From: Heterodera schachtii
Lineage: Eukaryota; Nematoda; Chromadorea; Rhabditida; Heteroderidae
Reading direction: 5' to 3'
Length of the DNA stretch: 64,000 bases
Assembly: GCA_023374025.1 (NCBI GenBank)
Contig: SIJG01000038.1
Location: 901,140 to 965,139 of the forward strand
Positions 42,451-52,975 of this stretch are shown piece after piece (position 1 is the stretch's first letter; each line of letters starts with the position of its first letter). Made by a program: the position numbers and the translations under genes. The notes beneath the pieces were generated by a model. That model did not search any database and had not been told where the DNA came from. It saw only the letters and a list, made by a program, of their open reading frames with translations.

Positions 42451-42845
42451 GGGGTCCTGGACAATCCGTCAGTGGACAATTCGTCAGCAAATTTTTTTGA
42501 GCAAAGATCAAATATATTGCGAAAATGATTGTTAAATATAAATAAATATCATTTTTTATAGAATCTTAACTTTATAGTTACTTTATATTTCAATTAATTG
42601 ACCATCTTGAAAAATTATCATTTAATTTTTTTAAAAATGATTATTTCATAATTTTTTTTATTCGGATTTTGAGCAACATAAATTAATTATCAATTTAAAT
42701 AAATCTGGGTGTTTTAAAAATAAATTTCTTATGGATTAGTTACTGACGGATTGCCCACTGACGAATTGTCTCCTTACTGACGGATTGTCCACTGACGGAA
42801 TGACCACTGACGGATTATCCACTGACGGATTGTCCGGGAGCCCTT
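42451..42845. mobile_element. TIR element with iterated GACAATCCGTCAGTG
   Basis: The left end GGGGTCCTGGACAATCCGTC is answered at the right by the complement of AAGGGCTCCCGGACAATCCG. The 15-base word (TGGACAATCCGTCAG) occurs twice at the left and at least five times at the right, once interrupted by CTCCTTAC. The interior is AT-rich without a frame. TA-rich flanks do not show a clear duplication. The architecture is the same as at 35252-35544 with unrelated words. Confidence 0.75.
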
Positions 42846-42944
42846 AAAAGACCTAATTAATGCATAATTGTTGAGAAAGCAAAATATTCTCATATCGAAT
42901 ATCTAAGAATAAAAAAAAAAATTAATCTGTGCTGCGAGTTTGGC

Positions 42945-43013
42945 ATGTCGAAACGACAGTCGATAGTTTTCAATTTCTTATCGATGAATAATTTTAATTG
43001 CATTAACAATTAA
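42945..43013 (+). CDS. Small ORF, 22 residues
   Basis: ATG-initiated: MSKRQSIVFNFLSMNNFN and four more residues, then TAA at 43011. Composition only. Confidence 0.2.
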   Translation: MSKRQSIVFNFLSMNNFNCINN

Positions 43014-43019
43014 TATAAG

Positions 43020-43865
43020 AATTTCCATTGAAAAATTATTGTATAAAAAAATAAAGCAATAATATTAAAAACAATAATTAAAGTGATAAAATAAAAATAC
43101 AATTCAGACAAAGATTATTTGTTTTCTTTTTAACTAAAGAGATATATTGTTTTAAATAAAACGATTTGTAAAACTAAATTGTCTTCTATCATACTAGTAA
43201 AGAATAAAAATTAATTTCTATAATTGCATAAATGTAATAATATTTATATTATTTAAAAGATAATAAAACACTAAATATGAGTAACGAAAATGTTTGTCCA
43301 TCAATAAATGCAATATTTTGTAATGAAGAAAAATAAGGGAAAAAAACAAATTTCTTATAAATTAATCATAAATATTTCAATAATGGAAACTAAGAAATAC
43401 ATCAATTAATCTTGGTTGTCATTAAAAAAAATATTGGGTCACCACCGAATAATAAATAAGTTAACTTAATATACAAAAAATATAAATACTAAGAACATTT
43501 AATTGTTTTACACAAATAATAATTGAGCAAAAATATGTTTCAGAAATCTTTTGTGCTCAAATTTTTTTGACTAATTGGCCGGTCTAATAGCAATTGACAA
43601 AAACTTTAAATTCCAAAAAAAACCAAATATAATTTGTTTAAGCAAGACCCTATAAAAATATAAATAAACACAAAAAAACTTGGAATTAACGAAGGACTTG
43701 ACAAATCACAAAACTGCCCGAAATTCCACACTAGTTCAGCAAGTAATATTTGCTAAAACCTAAAAACTAAATATGTTAATTAAAGAATGAGAATTGATAA
43801 TTTCTACTATTTTTTGTTATCGCTCTAACACAGGTTAGCAATCAACTTCAATATGCTGTTGACCT
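43020..43865. other. AT-rich stretch with one exon-like frame
   Basis: A frame at 43666-43763 (plus) reads LELTKDLTNHKTARNSTLVQ and has a donor CAGCAA|GTAATA. Otherwise nothing. Confidence 0.3.
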
Positions 43866-43870
43866 TCACG

Positions 43871-44176
43871 TTAACAATTTTTTACAGAAAAGTAAAAAAC
43901 ATCTGAAAGTATTTTATATAATAATAGAAGTATATTAAAAAAATAATCATCACGCATTTTCAATACGGAAATGATACACAAAATAAATTTTTTATGAATA
44001 ACAAGAATTAAAAAGTAATATAAAAATGTGAGACCAAAAAAGTTAATGAAATGATTAATTTTGTTAATTATGCTATTGCGCAAAATTTTCAATTGGCTAT
44101 GTAGTATTCTTTCAAAACATACTAACTTAACTGTCAGTCGTTTTGAAAAATCCGAACAATACGAGATTAAAATCAA
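43871..44176 (-). CDS. Candidate ORF, 101 residues, hydrophobic
   Basis: The longest ATG-to-stop frame outside repeats and transposons. It starts MILISYCSDFSKRLTVKLVC and has a strongly hydrophobic middle (FFGLTFLYYFLILVIHKKFI) and a second hydrophobic part near the end. In DNA this rich in TA, stops are expected much more often, which gives the frame some weight. It may be a membrane protein or a receptor fragment. No family signature. Composition is as AT-biased as its surroundings, so it could still be chance. Confidence 0.3.
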   Translation of the reverse strand: MILISYCSDFSKRLTVKLVCFERILHSQLKILRNSIINKINHFINFFGLTFLYYFLILVIHKKFILCIISVLKMRDDYFFNILLLLYKILSDVFYFSVKNC

Positions 44177-44615
44177 AAAAGCACTAAAAAATTAATTAAA
44201 AATATAATAAAAAACAAAATGAAGCATTATTAAAAGTATATAGAAGAAGCAAAGCAAAAAGACATTGTTTATTTGTTTTTATCAAAAAGGAAGACGTCAA
44301 TCCAAAAAAAAAGATACAAACGCATTCAAAAATTCCCCAAAACAATAAAAGAAATATAAAAAAATTACATTAAGTATTAAAAATAAAAATACATTTCTAA
44401 AAGCAATTGAAATTTACTTTAAAATATGGAAGATGAAAAATTACAATATAAGATTATGAACAGCTATATAAACAAAAAAACAAACGATAATATAATATAT
44501 CTGCTATTTTCTTGACAAATTCCTTTTTTGCTTTTTTAGTGAAATAATTTATAAGAATGCATCTTTTAGTTACTTTATTTGTAATCTTTTATCTTTTAAA
44601 ATTTTTTAAAACTGT

Positions 44616-44954
44616 CTAATATCCCTCAATTTGGAATGAAATTCTGGATGTAGCTAAAATTACCAATATACTGGTATTTTTTAATTTGTTTTTTTTGTCT
44701 GCGAGAAAATTTAAAATTTTAGGCTTGCGCCTATTTTTGGAGAAGATAAGCCAAACTGATATTTGGCTACCTTCTACTGCTCTTAGATAAATGGCAGCTG
44801 CAAATGTGTGGATGGAAGCATCCACAAAAGCATGCAATTCAAGGGAAGGATTCCCTTGTAGCATTGCTCTGCGTGGGATTTTTAGGGTCTGATCCTTCCA
44901 ATTTTCTTGGAAGGGGGCCCATTGAATTTGTTCTCTCTCAGAAAGAACATCATC
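44616..44954 (-). pseudogene. BEL/Pao pol fragment (RT-RNase H junction)
   Basis: One open frame from about 44954 to 44616. EREQIQWAPFQENWKDQTLK followed by IPR is the linker typical of Pao-type polymerases. ELHAFVDASIHTFAAAIYLR is the RNase H start (the DAS motif) and SKNRRKPK corresponds to the K(S/N)R segment. The remainder is degenerate. The RT palm, integrase and flanking parts are gone. Orientation is opposite to the gag pieces at 46.9-49.6 kb, so it is a separate insertion. Confidence 0.75.
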
Positions 44955-45056
44955 CTAGCCTTATTATTAATGAAATTTTATTAATTTCTAAATAGGTTTA
45001 ATCATTTCTCTTAAACATAATTTTTTTATTAAAAAAATTTAGGAATAAATATTTGA

Positions 45057-45261
45057 TATTTTAAAGAAACCAAATCATATATATAGGTAAAAGCTTTTTT
45101 TTGCAGCGTGCTTTTTCCAAAAAAAGTACAGGGGGCAGAACTGATGGTGCAAATAGGCGCTGCCGGGAAAAAATTTGTAATTTTAATGCGATTTGTTAGC
45201 AGATTTTAATTTCAGATTTCGAAACACCAAATGAAATATAGATCGTGCCCAGCGAAAATTG
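45057..45261. repeat. 205-bp repeat, identical to 52747-52951
   Basis: Begins TATTTTAAAGAAACCAAATC and ends CGTGCCCAGCGAAAATTG in both places, same orientation, 7690 bases apart. It includes AGGCGCTGCCGGGAAAAAAT and GCGATTTGTTAGCAGA, the boxes of the dispersed TAACAAAT family. Each copy lies 3' of a minus-strand gene end (SPRY here, the cyclotransferase-like gene there). Confidence 0.95.
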
Positions 45262-45332
45262 CATACTTAGCTTTCATCATTTATTTTATCAGTTTCAGGT
45301 TATATCAGTTTTATAATATATAACAAATTGCT

Positions 45333-45869
45333 TTATATTTCAAATTTATATACAAAATTCTCTTGACCAAAATTAATGTGTGCCATGTCACCTTCATCCC
45401 CCAATGTCACGGTTGGGCCCAAATCATCCTCTTCTAGAAATAGGTCTACAGCTTCTAGAATAAATTTTATTTTAATTTATTTAATTTAATTTACAATTTC
45501 CTTACCAAATTCTTTCCCGTTTTTTGTGAAAATAAATTTTCAATTTGTTGGATGAATTTCGCATCCGACAACATCCGTTTCACCATAATTTTCCACACCA
45601 TCTATTTTTTCGCCATTGATAAACAATGCGCCTTTTGACCAGTAGCCTATGCTGTTTAAAAACTATTATGAAGAAAAAGAGATTGATGAGTTGAAATAAA
45701 ATTTAATTCATTAAATGCCATTACTATTTGATGCTTCGATTGAAATTTTCACAGTTAAATAGAGCTAATGTTTACCAACTTGGTGTTCCATTTTTCTTTT
45801 TCTTCTGACTATTCCCATTATTTCATTTAATTTTGTTTGTTTAGCCTTTTCAGTCGTTTTGACTGGGTC
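45333..45869 (-). pseudogene. SPRY-domain protein gene with one in-frame stop
   Basis: Three exons cover the C-terminal two thirds of a SPRY domain. Exon A (45869-45776) encodes MGIVRRKRKMEHQV and has a donor GTTG|GTAAAC. Exon B (45646-45506) starts after AAACAGCATAG, joins in phase 1, and encodes YWSKGALFINGEKIDG, then TDVVGC, a TGA at 45542-45540, and KFIFTKNGKEF. Exon C (45454-45333) follows a 51-base intron and encodes LGPTVTLGDEGDMAHINFGQ to a TAA. DVVGC, FTKNG, PTVTL and the INFG-type strand are the SPRY landmarks. SPRY domains bind proteins; plant-parasitic nematodes secrete large families of them, but no signal peptide is visible here. The single TGA suggests a recent pseudogene or a sequence error. 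Exons upstream of 45870 are unresolved. Confidence 0.75.
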
Positions 45870-46189
45870 CTTAATTTATATGTCTTACAGAGTTCCACTA
45901 AAATATACTAAAACAAAGGACCAAAAAATTCATTAATATCATATGAAATTTAGCTTTTTCACGGCAAAATTGCTTTTCATTAAAGTTGATTTTTAGTGGT
46001 GTATTTTTCAATTTTTTTGTGTTTTTCTTACATATTTTTCACAAAAATGCCAATATATGTTCAAAATATTTGCCAAAACCCCGAAATATGGGCGATATGT
46101 TGTTATGTGACAAAAGACCAAAATATGTGATTTTATGTTTTTATAAAGCGCTACAAATCAAAAAACATCAAAATCCGCGGTCTCTATAG

Positions 46190-46650
46190 AGAAGCATGAG
46201 CCAATTTAGAATCTCTTACAATCTAAAATTTATATTTGTAATTTTTTTAGAAAACATGAAATTAAACTTATTTTCAGCTATGCCACAAGACTATAGAGTT
46301 ATTTAAATTTTACGCTTAGAATCAGATTAATGTTCTATAAAATGTAAATTTTTTGATTAATCTTTAATAAATTAAACTTAATTCTAAGAATGTATAGGTT
46401 AAAAATAATTATTGCCTTTTAATTTATCAAAAAAAGCGGGTGTCCTGTATTTAAATAAAAATTAAAAAATCTATGATGTCCATGAAGTAAAATTAGAAAA
46501 TAATAATAAAATTTCTCAATGAATGTTTTTGTAAATTTTATATTTAATTAAAAATCTTATAAAATAAATAATAGTGAACCCAAAAATATTATCTAATTTA
46601 AATTAATTAAAAAAAACTAAAAAAGCTCAAAGAGAACTATATTTTGTTTT
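46190..46650. other. AT-rich stretch upstream of gag
   Basis: No 5' LTR is recognisable. The GC-rich retrotransposon sequence starts abruptly near 46757. The segment 45990-46182 carries ACATATTT words and ends TCCGCGGTCTCTA, like the hAT-like ends. Confidence 0.5.
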
Positions 46651-46926
46651 TGAGCGAGTGTGATTTACCTAAGAATCATGATGATAAAAAAGAATAAAAA
46701 AAGGCAAAGAAAACTGAGAAAACTTTTAAAAAGCTTTTTATATGGCAAACATTTGATTTATTGCTCTCCGTGGCAGCAGTACTTCGTCGGCGCAGACAAG
46801 TCAAACGGCCGACAACGACAAACTGCTCGAACGAAAAGCAGTGGCAAACAAAGCGCAGCGAAACGCAAACTGAACAACAGCAGCAGAACAACTGAACAGC
46901 GCCAAACCCACAGCAAACAACCCACA

Positions 46927-48318
46927 ATGGCAAGCCTGATCCAGAAGGGCATCACATTCACACTCAAAGCGCTGGATAATGCCAGAACGACCACGGCACT
47001 TTCACTACATCCAGACGCCGACCTCTCAAACTGGGAAAATGCAGTCAAACTGGAGACTCAATGCACTCGCGTCATCAGAGAAGTCCAAACAATGGAGGCA
47101 CAACTGGACAATCTCCGCGACTTCTCCAACAATTGGATTGACCTGCTAAACCGTCTTGAAGGAGCAGAAAAAGACAAAGGCGAGAAGGAATACGTCAAAT
47201 TCGACACGTATGAGAAAAAATTGCCGAACGCCATGACGCAGCCACAACCAAACTCCAGGATCTGAGGGATCTCGAAGCAAAGCTCAGTGCCGATGCCAAA
47301 CTGTGCCGAGGCAGAGAAGAGAGAGAAGCAAGGGCGGATCAGCAGGCAAATCCGCCACCACAAGCAGCAATGCCACAAATTGCAGCACCAACATTCACGG
47401 CACCGCTCTACCAATTCCAGCCAATCCAGCTGGACAAATTCTTCGGCCAAAAGTGAAAATGGCCCGAATTCTACGAGTCCTTCAAATCGGCCATCTGCAG
47501 CCAATCAATCAGCAAAGCACAGAAGCTGAACTTGCTCCGCAATCTTCTGGGCGGAGAAGCACGGGAACTCATTGCTGGGTTCCGCCTGGAGGACCAAAAC
47601 TACGAGACGGTCCTCCAGCTGCTGAAGGACACTTACGGCGCACCCGAAGAGCATATCAGAGCGCTACACTTTGAGACCAAATTCCGGGACGTGCTAAACG
47701 AAGCAGTCCGGAAAGAAGTCCAAATTCAAGAAGTGATGGGCGAATATGGACATCACTATGTTCAACCAAAAGCAGAAGTCGTCTCAGCAACACAAGTCCA
47801 ATCGCCAAGGTCACCAAACCAAAGGTCACGAAGGCCTAATCAACCAAGCACACAACGGCACGAGTCATTCATCGCCTCATCATTGGCTGAGAATCCGAGG
47901 CAGCAAGGCTATACGAAGCAACAGGACACGCAACAAGCAAACAGTCGGCATCCACAAGTGCGAGACCAAGCACAAAGCGTCAACATGAGTCCACCATACC
48001 CTTGCACTTTCTGCAACGGCAATCATTGGCACGACGAGTGCCAAAAAGTCAACACACTCAACGAACGGATCAGCGTCGTCAGAGATAAGAAGTTGTGCTT
48101 CAAATGCCTGAGCGCAAACCATCAAGCATCGAATTGCGCTCGGCCGTCCAAATGCTACCACTGCAAACGGCGGCATCCCACAGCACTCTGCAGAGATCAG
48201 TGCAAATCTCAGAATGGCATCATCAACAGTGAAGAGAAGCCAAACGACCAAAACGTCAGGCGATCAACAGCGATCGAACCACAGCAGATGTGCAATACCC
48301 TCCAAAGCAAGGACACAA
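46927..48318 (+). pseudogene. BEL/Pao gag, broken
   Basis: The first frame, from an ATG at 46927, encodes a coiled-coil-like N-terminus (MASLIQKGITFTLKALDNAR) and shifts frame near 47225. The second frame has a proline/alanine linker and the DUF1759 signature of Pao gags (YESFKSAICSQS, LLRNLLGGEARELIAGF), interrupted by a TGA at 47454. Three zinc knuckles follow near 48000-48190: CTFCNGNHWHDEC, CFKCLSANHQASNC and CYHCKRRHPTALC. Gag packages the element RNA; the knuckles bind nucleic acid. The frame then runs into an LTR fragment at 48319. Protease, polymerase and integrase are absent. GC content is much higher than in host DNA. Confidence 0.9.
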
Positions 48319-48638
48319 GACCAAGCTCCACTGCCCCCCGAACCGGACCCCGCACTACCTTGTGCAAATTTTGTCGGGACCCGAGCATCCCGACAGTTTA
48401 CTTCATATTAAAATGAAATATATGAGTTTTACTGTTTAATTATTTAATAATTAAATTATTGAGATCTGTATTCATTTTTTCATTGTCTCATTTATAATTT
48501 TTTAAGTGAATTTATTTTTAAAATTACCAATTGCAAATAGGTATACCCTCATTTTATTCTTTAGATTTTCCATGAAAGAAAAAAATAGGAAAAGCTATTT
48601 CAAATATTTCTAAACTTTTATTTATTATCGGATATAAT
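48319..48638 (+). mobile_element. Internal copy of LTR 3' end plus its flank
   Basis: 48319-48395 equals the last 77 bases of the LTR at 49733-50523, closing in CCCGACA. 48396-48638 equals the AT-rich DNA that follows that LTR (50524-50750), apart from a deletion of about 16 bases and small changes. So a piece spanning LTR end and host flank sits between two gag pieces. The junction on the left is GACCAAGCTCC. Confidence 0.9.
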
Positions 48639-49194
48639 TACAACGTGCCAATTCGGAATGGCACATCAAAGCAGGACCGAGGAATCCGCCTTCACCCTGC
48701 ATCTTCTGCAATGGCACTCACTGAAGCGAGGAATGCCTGAAACTCAGTACCGTTCAGCAACGATCAGCCTTTATCCAGGATAAAGGACTGTGCTCCAAGT
48801 GCTTGACAAATCATCGGGCTAGCGAATGCCCAAGAGCACGAAAACTTCACAGCCGCACCCAAATACAGCATGCCACGATGGCAAAACAGAACAAGACAAA
48901 AGAAGGGAGCAGCGGCAGAGCATGAACAATTCAAAAAGAAGAGTTCCGACACAACATGCTAACAACCAGCAAGTGGATTGAAGACAAAGCACAACAGAAA
49001 CGCAGATCACCAATCAAACCGAGTAAAATCCACCCAGAACAGCAAGCTGTCACACAGAAGAGACAACATCCAAACCGAGGAGCAACCATGCAATACAAAC
49101 GATGAGTCAAACGACGACACAGACAGCAAAGCACGCCACTCAACAGATGACTCCAGCAAAGTCATAAATTGGCAACTAGCAACACAAGAACGAG
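48639..49194 (+). pseudogene. Second BEL/Pao gag fragment
   Basis: Opens inside the zinc-knuckle region: CIFCNGTH, a TGA at 48722, SEEC, then CSKCLTNHRASEC. This is a diverged paralogue of the gag at 46927-48318. The same frame, with further stops near 48922 and beyond, leads into the tandem array at 49197 in register. That makes the array the C-terminal gag tail. Confidence 0.8.
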
Positions 49195-49196
49195 CA

Positions 49197-49620
49197 ACAA
49201 AGACGAGCTAACCGCGCCAAGCTGAGACGAGCCAACCACTCCAAGCAAAGACGAGCCAACCACGCAGAGCAAAGACGAGCCAACCACGCAGAGCAAAGAC
49301 GAGCCAACCACGCAGAGCAAAGACGAGCCAACCGCGCCAAGCAAAAAAGAGCCAACCACGCCAAGCAAAAAAGAGCCAACCGCGCCCAGCAAAAAGAGCC
49401 AACCGCGCTCAGCAAAGATGAGCCAACCACGCCATGCAAAGACGAGCCAACCGCGCCAAGCAAAGACGAGCCAACCGAGCCATGCAAAGACGAGCCAACC
49501 GCGCCAAGCAAAGACGAGCCAACCGCGCCACACAAAGATGAGCCAACCGAGCCATGCAAAGACGAGCCAACCGCGCCAAGCAAAGACGAGCCAACCGCGC
49601 CACACAAAGATGAGCCAATC
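49197..49620 (+). repeat. 24-bp tandem array encoding DEPTAPSK-type repeats
   Basis: About 18 units of the type GACGAGCCAACCGCGCCAAG + CAAA. In the frame continuous with the gag fragment the units read DEPTTPSK, DEPTTQSK, DEPTAPSK and KEPTTPSK, until a one-base loss near 49395 shifts the frame. Because 24 is divisible by three, every frame on both strands gives a long repetitive ORF; those are shadows. The array lies just before the 3' LTR. Confidence 0.9.
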
Positions 49621-49732
49621 GCGAGCCAACCACGACCGAGATGCGAAGAACGGGCCACACCAACAGAAGAGCGACTACGCACACAGATGGGCCCACACAG
49701 AATGACGAAGGTCACGTGTCCTCGCTCGGGAG

Positions 49733-50523
49733 TGTCGGAACTTTACGGTTCCGACTGCTGACCAAATTGTTCAGCAGTGAGGGAAGAAGTGGGAATTGAT
49801 CGGGATTAATGATCATTTTGCACTTTCACTCGTTCCATTCAATTTCCCCCCGCTCGCTCATTTGTTTGTTTGATTTTTGCCCCAATTTCCCCCCTCTCCC
49901 GCCACACAACATATTTTCCGCCCAAATTAATAGTTTTTTACCGTAAAATAGAGGGCAGCAAAGAACACTCCAATGACCCATCCCACTTTTTGTGCACTTT
50001 CGTCAGTTGTTTGTTAGTAATTTTGCCCCAAATGGCCCAATTTTCCTCCCTGACCCATCAAGTTTTGTAAACCGTTCCACCGCACGCCCCAGCCAATTTT
50101 CCATCTGCCCAATTGTCTATCACTTTGGCTCTGTCTGTCCCTTTGTCTGGCCCAAATCCATTTCCCTCCTTTGGCTCTGTCTGGCCCAATTCATCTGACC
50201 CTTTGTTAATTTGTCCATTTCCATTCATTGGCTCCGTCTGACCCAATTCATCTGTCCCTCTCTCTGTCCGTGTCCATGTTCAATTGGCCCGGTCCCATTT
50301 TCCCCCCATTCGTAGGGCCACGATCCCGGTGGCCCATTTTGTTGTATTTCCTGGGTCTAGCCCAGTTTAATTACCCAAGTTTGAGCTGAGAGAATAAAGT
50401 ATTTCTGAAATTGTGTGTGTGTTCGTCCATTTGCCCCTGACCCGACGACCAAGCTCCACTGCCCCCCGAACCGGACCCCGCACTACCTTGTGCAAATTTT
50501 GTCGGGACCAGAGCATCCCGACA
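49733..50523 (+). mobile_element. 3' LTR of the BEL/Pao element
   Basis: A 791-bp LTR bounded by TGTCGG...CCGACA. It contains TGGCCCAATT- and CTGTCTGGCCC-type imperfect repeats in the middle and an AATAAA signal at 50393, with a GTGTGTGTG tract after it. It starts after a weak purine tract (CTCGGGAG). Its 5' partner is missing. The final 77 bases recur at 48319-48395, and a diverged relative is at 28868-29012. Confidence 0.85.
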
Positions 50524-50750
50524 GTTTACTTCATATTAAAATGAAATATATGAGTTTTACTGTTTAATTATTTAATAATTAAATTATTGAGATCTGTATT
50601 CATTTTTTCATTGTCTCATTTATTTATTTTTAAAATTACCAATTGCAAATAGGTATACCCTCATTTTATTCTTTAGATTTTCCATGAAAGAAAAAAATAG
50701 GAAAAGCTATTTCAAATATTTAAAAACTTTTATTTATTATCGGATATAAT
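50447..50750. repeat. Second copy of the LTR-end/flank repeat
   Basis: Partner of 48319-48638, offset 2128 bases. The boundary at GACCAAGCTCC lies inside the LTR, the other in AT-rich DNA at GGATATAAT. Confidence 0.9.
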
Positions 50751-50754
50751 AATA

Positions 50755-51545
50755 ATTTATATGATTAATAAAATTGATATTTAGCCAAAGAATTGCGCTA
50801 TACTTTTAACTAGGCCATATAGAACTTGGAGAAGAATTAATTTTATTTTTGTTTTTTGATAGTTCCATTTTTCGACAAAATTATCATTTTCCATTTTTAT
50901 TATGCAAATTTTTTTTATAGCTGAGCTTAAATATTGCATTTTTTAATCCTTTTAATTACGAATTCTTTAGACTTTTTTATTTGTTATCAAAGTCTGTTAT
51001 TAATTTTTTAATTGCATTTTTACTTTAATATTATATAAGGTGTTTAAGTTTTTATTTAATTTGATTTTATATGGATGTCTGTTGTTTTTTTTTAATTTTA
51101 CATTTAAATATTTATTCTTTATTCAAAAGAATTTTCTTTTTTTAAATCACTCAACTTGATAAAGAAACACCAAAATAAGTCGTTGAAACAGGACATTAAG
51201 AAATAAATGCAAACCAATTAAATTATCAATTTATTGTTCCTTTAACTTTTTTATAATAATTAGGGTTTGATTAATTTAAATTTGAAGGATTATCATTACT
51301 AAAGTCTTTCACAATTTTAAATACTTTTAACATTTCTTAACCAAGGAATTGGAGAGGGAAATGAGATTGATCATTCCAGGACCGCTTCATAAAAATGATT
51401 GGAATTCCTGAGTTTAAAAAAGGTTGATTTTGATATTAATTATAAAATGTTAACTTTCAAAAAATGTATAAAAATTTAAACATCGGAGGATTATAACAGT
51501 GTTATAAGAAAGATCCTTCTCTCATAAATTTAAATCTTAATAGAT
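50755..51545. other. AT-rich stretch, nothing seen
   Basis: No supported feature. Confidence 0.6.
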
Positions 51546-51622
51546 TATCGGACTTAACATTTTAGGTAAATAAGTGATACTTTGTTTTATTAACATATAA
51601 TAGGACCAATTTGATTCGAAAT
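51546..51622. repeat. 77-bp direct repeat, copy 1
   Basis: TATCGGACTTAACATTTTAG to GATTCGAAAT; copy 2 at 52172-52248 differs at several positions. Copy 2 lies within the TIR element and copy 1 just outside it. Confidence 0.85.
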
Positions 51623-51928
51623 GGATAATATCATAAGCAAAAAATATTCCAAGGAATTCTGGTTGCTAAATTCTGAAAGAAAATAAATAGAAATAATAGG
51701 CAATATTATTTTTTAACTGTAGCATTATTTAAAAATTCTAAAATCGCAAGAATAGATACGAATATTTGCATTTTTAGTAGGCGTAATTTTAAAATTACTG
51801 TACAGCGGGCTAGTGGCTACCCCGGCGTCCCAAGCCAGCCCCGCTGCCTCCTATGTGCTGTGACCCCCCAGCATCCCCAGCATAGGAAAGGGAGGATAGA
51901 AAATATCACTGAGGAATCCGCTGAAAGG

Positions 51929-52000
51929 GCACCTGTAGCATAATTGGTAAAAGCTCAGCACGGTATGCTCCGGTTGCAGGTTCGAGTCCTGTCGAGTGCT
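51929..52000 (+). tRNA. tRNA-like gene or pseudogene, about 72 nt
   Basis: The A box TAGCATAATTGG and a perfect B box GGTTCGAGTCC are at normal spacing. The acceptor ends GCACCTG and CGAGTGC pair at six of seven positions. The T stem GCAGG/CCTGT pairs fully with one wobble. A T run (CCTTTTA) follows at 52004. The D stem has a mismatch. The anticodon arm is weak: a loop ACGGTAT would give anticodon GGT but has C instead of the universal T before it. So it may be a tRNA-Thr-like relic or the head of a SINE. Confidence 0.5.
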
Positions 52001-52171
52001 TAACCTTTTATGATCCCTCAGCTTCGTACGTTACTTTCTAAGTCAAATGTTAACGAGTTTTGCATGAATAATTTTATTAAAGTAATAATCCGTTTTATTT
52101 TACTAGGTGTGCATCAGTCAGTATCTTTTGGTTTTTATTGTGGATAATAAAAATTTTAAATATTAATGGGG

Positions 52172-52248
52172 TATCGGACTTAGCATTTTAGGTAAATAAT
52201 TGATACTTTGCTTTATCACCATATAATAGGACCAATTCGATTCGAAAT
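52172..52248. repeat. 77-bp direct repeat, copy 2
   Basis: See 51546-51622. Confidence 0.85.
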
Positions 52249-52746
52249 AAAAATCCGTAATTCCAAAAAGGCCGTAATTTACATCTCGTAACCCGTAATT
52301 AGTTCCAGCCCTGATTATAGTGTAATTATAAAATTACGCGGACGAAAAAAGCAAATATTCCTATCTTTTCTTGCGATTTTAGCAATTTTAAATAATGCTA
52401 CATTTAAAAAATAAAATTGCCGTGCGAAATATTCAATGCCAGCGAACGATTTGCTGCTGAACACTTTCATTTATTTCAATAAAATATTTGTTTTGTTGTT
52501 TTTGTTCAAATGTCTTTAAATCGGAGCAAAGTTTCTTTACCAATTCATTTTTCGTATAAACATTTATTTATTTAATGAGAAATTTATTAAAAAATTCAAG
52601 GAATCTTTCATATTTAAAATGCATTTTTCGAGTGATTCATTAATTTTCCGTGAGTCGTGATTGTGAAAACATTTTTCTTAATGATTTTTTATTTAAATTT
52701 ATTAACAAAAAACGGAATTTAATCGCTGGAAAAATAAACAAAAAAG

Positions 52747-52951
52747 TATTTTAAAGAAACCAAATCATATATATAGGTAAAAGCTTTTTTTTGCAGCGTG
52801 CTTTTTCCAAAAAAAGTACAGGGGGCAGAACTGATGGTGCAAATAGGCGCTGCCGGGAAAAAATTTGTAATTTTAATGCGATTTGTTAGCAGATTTTAAT
52901 TTCAGATTTCGAAACACCAAATGAAATATAGATCGTGCCCAGCGAAAATTG
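52747..52951. repeat. 205-bp repeat, identical to 45057-45261
   Basis: Second copy, same orientation. It ends 25 bases before the donor end of the exon at 52976-53028 (in the following intron of that minus-strand gene). Confidence 0.95.
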
Positions 52952-52975
52952 TTCTAAAGCTTGCTTTTTATATAC

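Larger units (their letters stand above)
51699..52421. mobile_element. TIR element enclosing a tRNA-like gene
   Basis: Arms of about 105 bases, 51699-51806 and 52317-52421, are inverted copies. They share GGCAAT, TGTAGCATTATTTAAAA, TCTAAAATCGCAAG and AATATTTGC and have few differences. Between them are a GC-rich segment (51805-51900), the tRNA-like sequence, AT-rich DNA and the second copy of a 77-bp repeat. No clear target duplication or transposase is seen. Confidence 0.75.

Noticed and set aside
46190..46760. 5' LTR of the BEL/Pao element
   Set aside because: No similarity to the 3' LTR at 49733-50523; the sequence is AT-rich host-like DNA.
49162..49715. Long minus-strand ORFs (up to 179 codons) over the 24-bp array
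   Set aside because: The repeat unit is divisible by three, so all six frames open. Only the plus frame joined to gag is meaningful.
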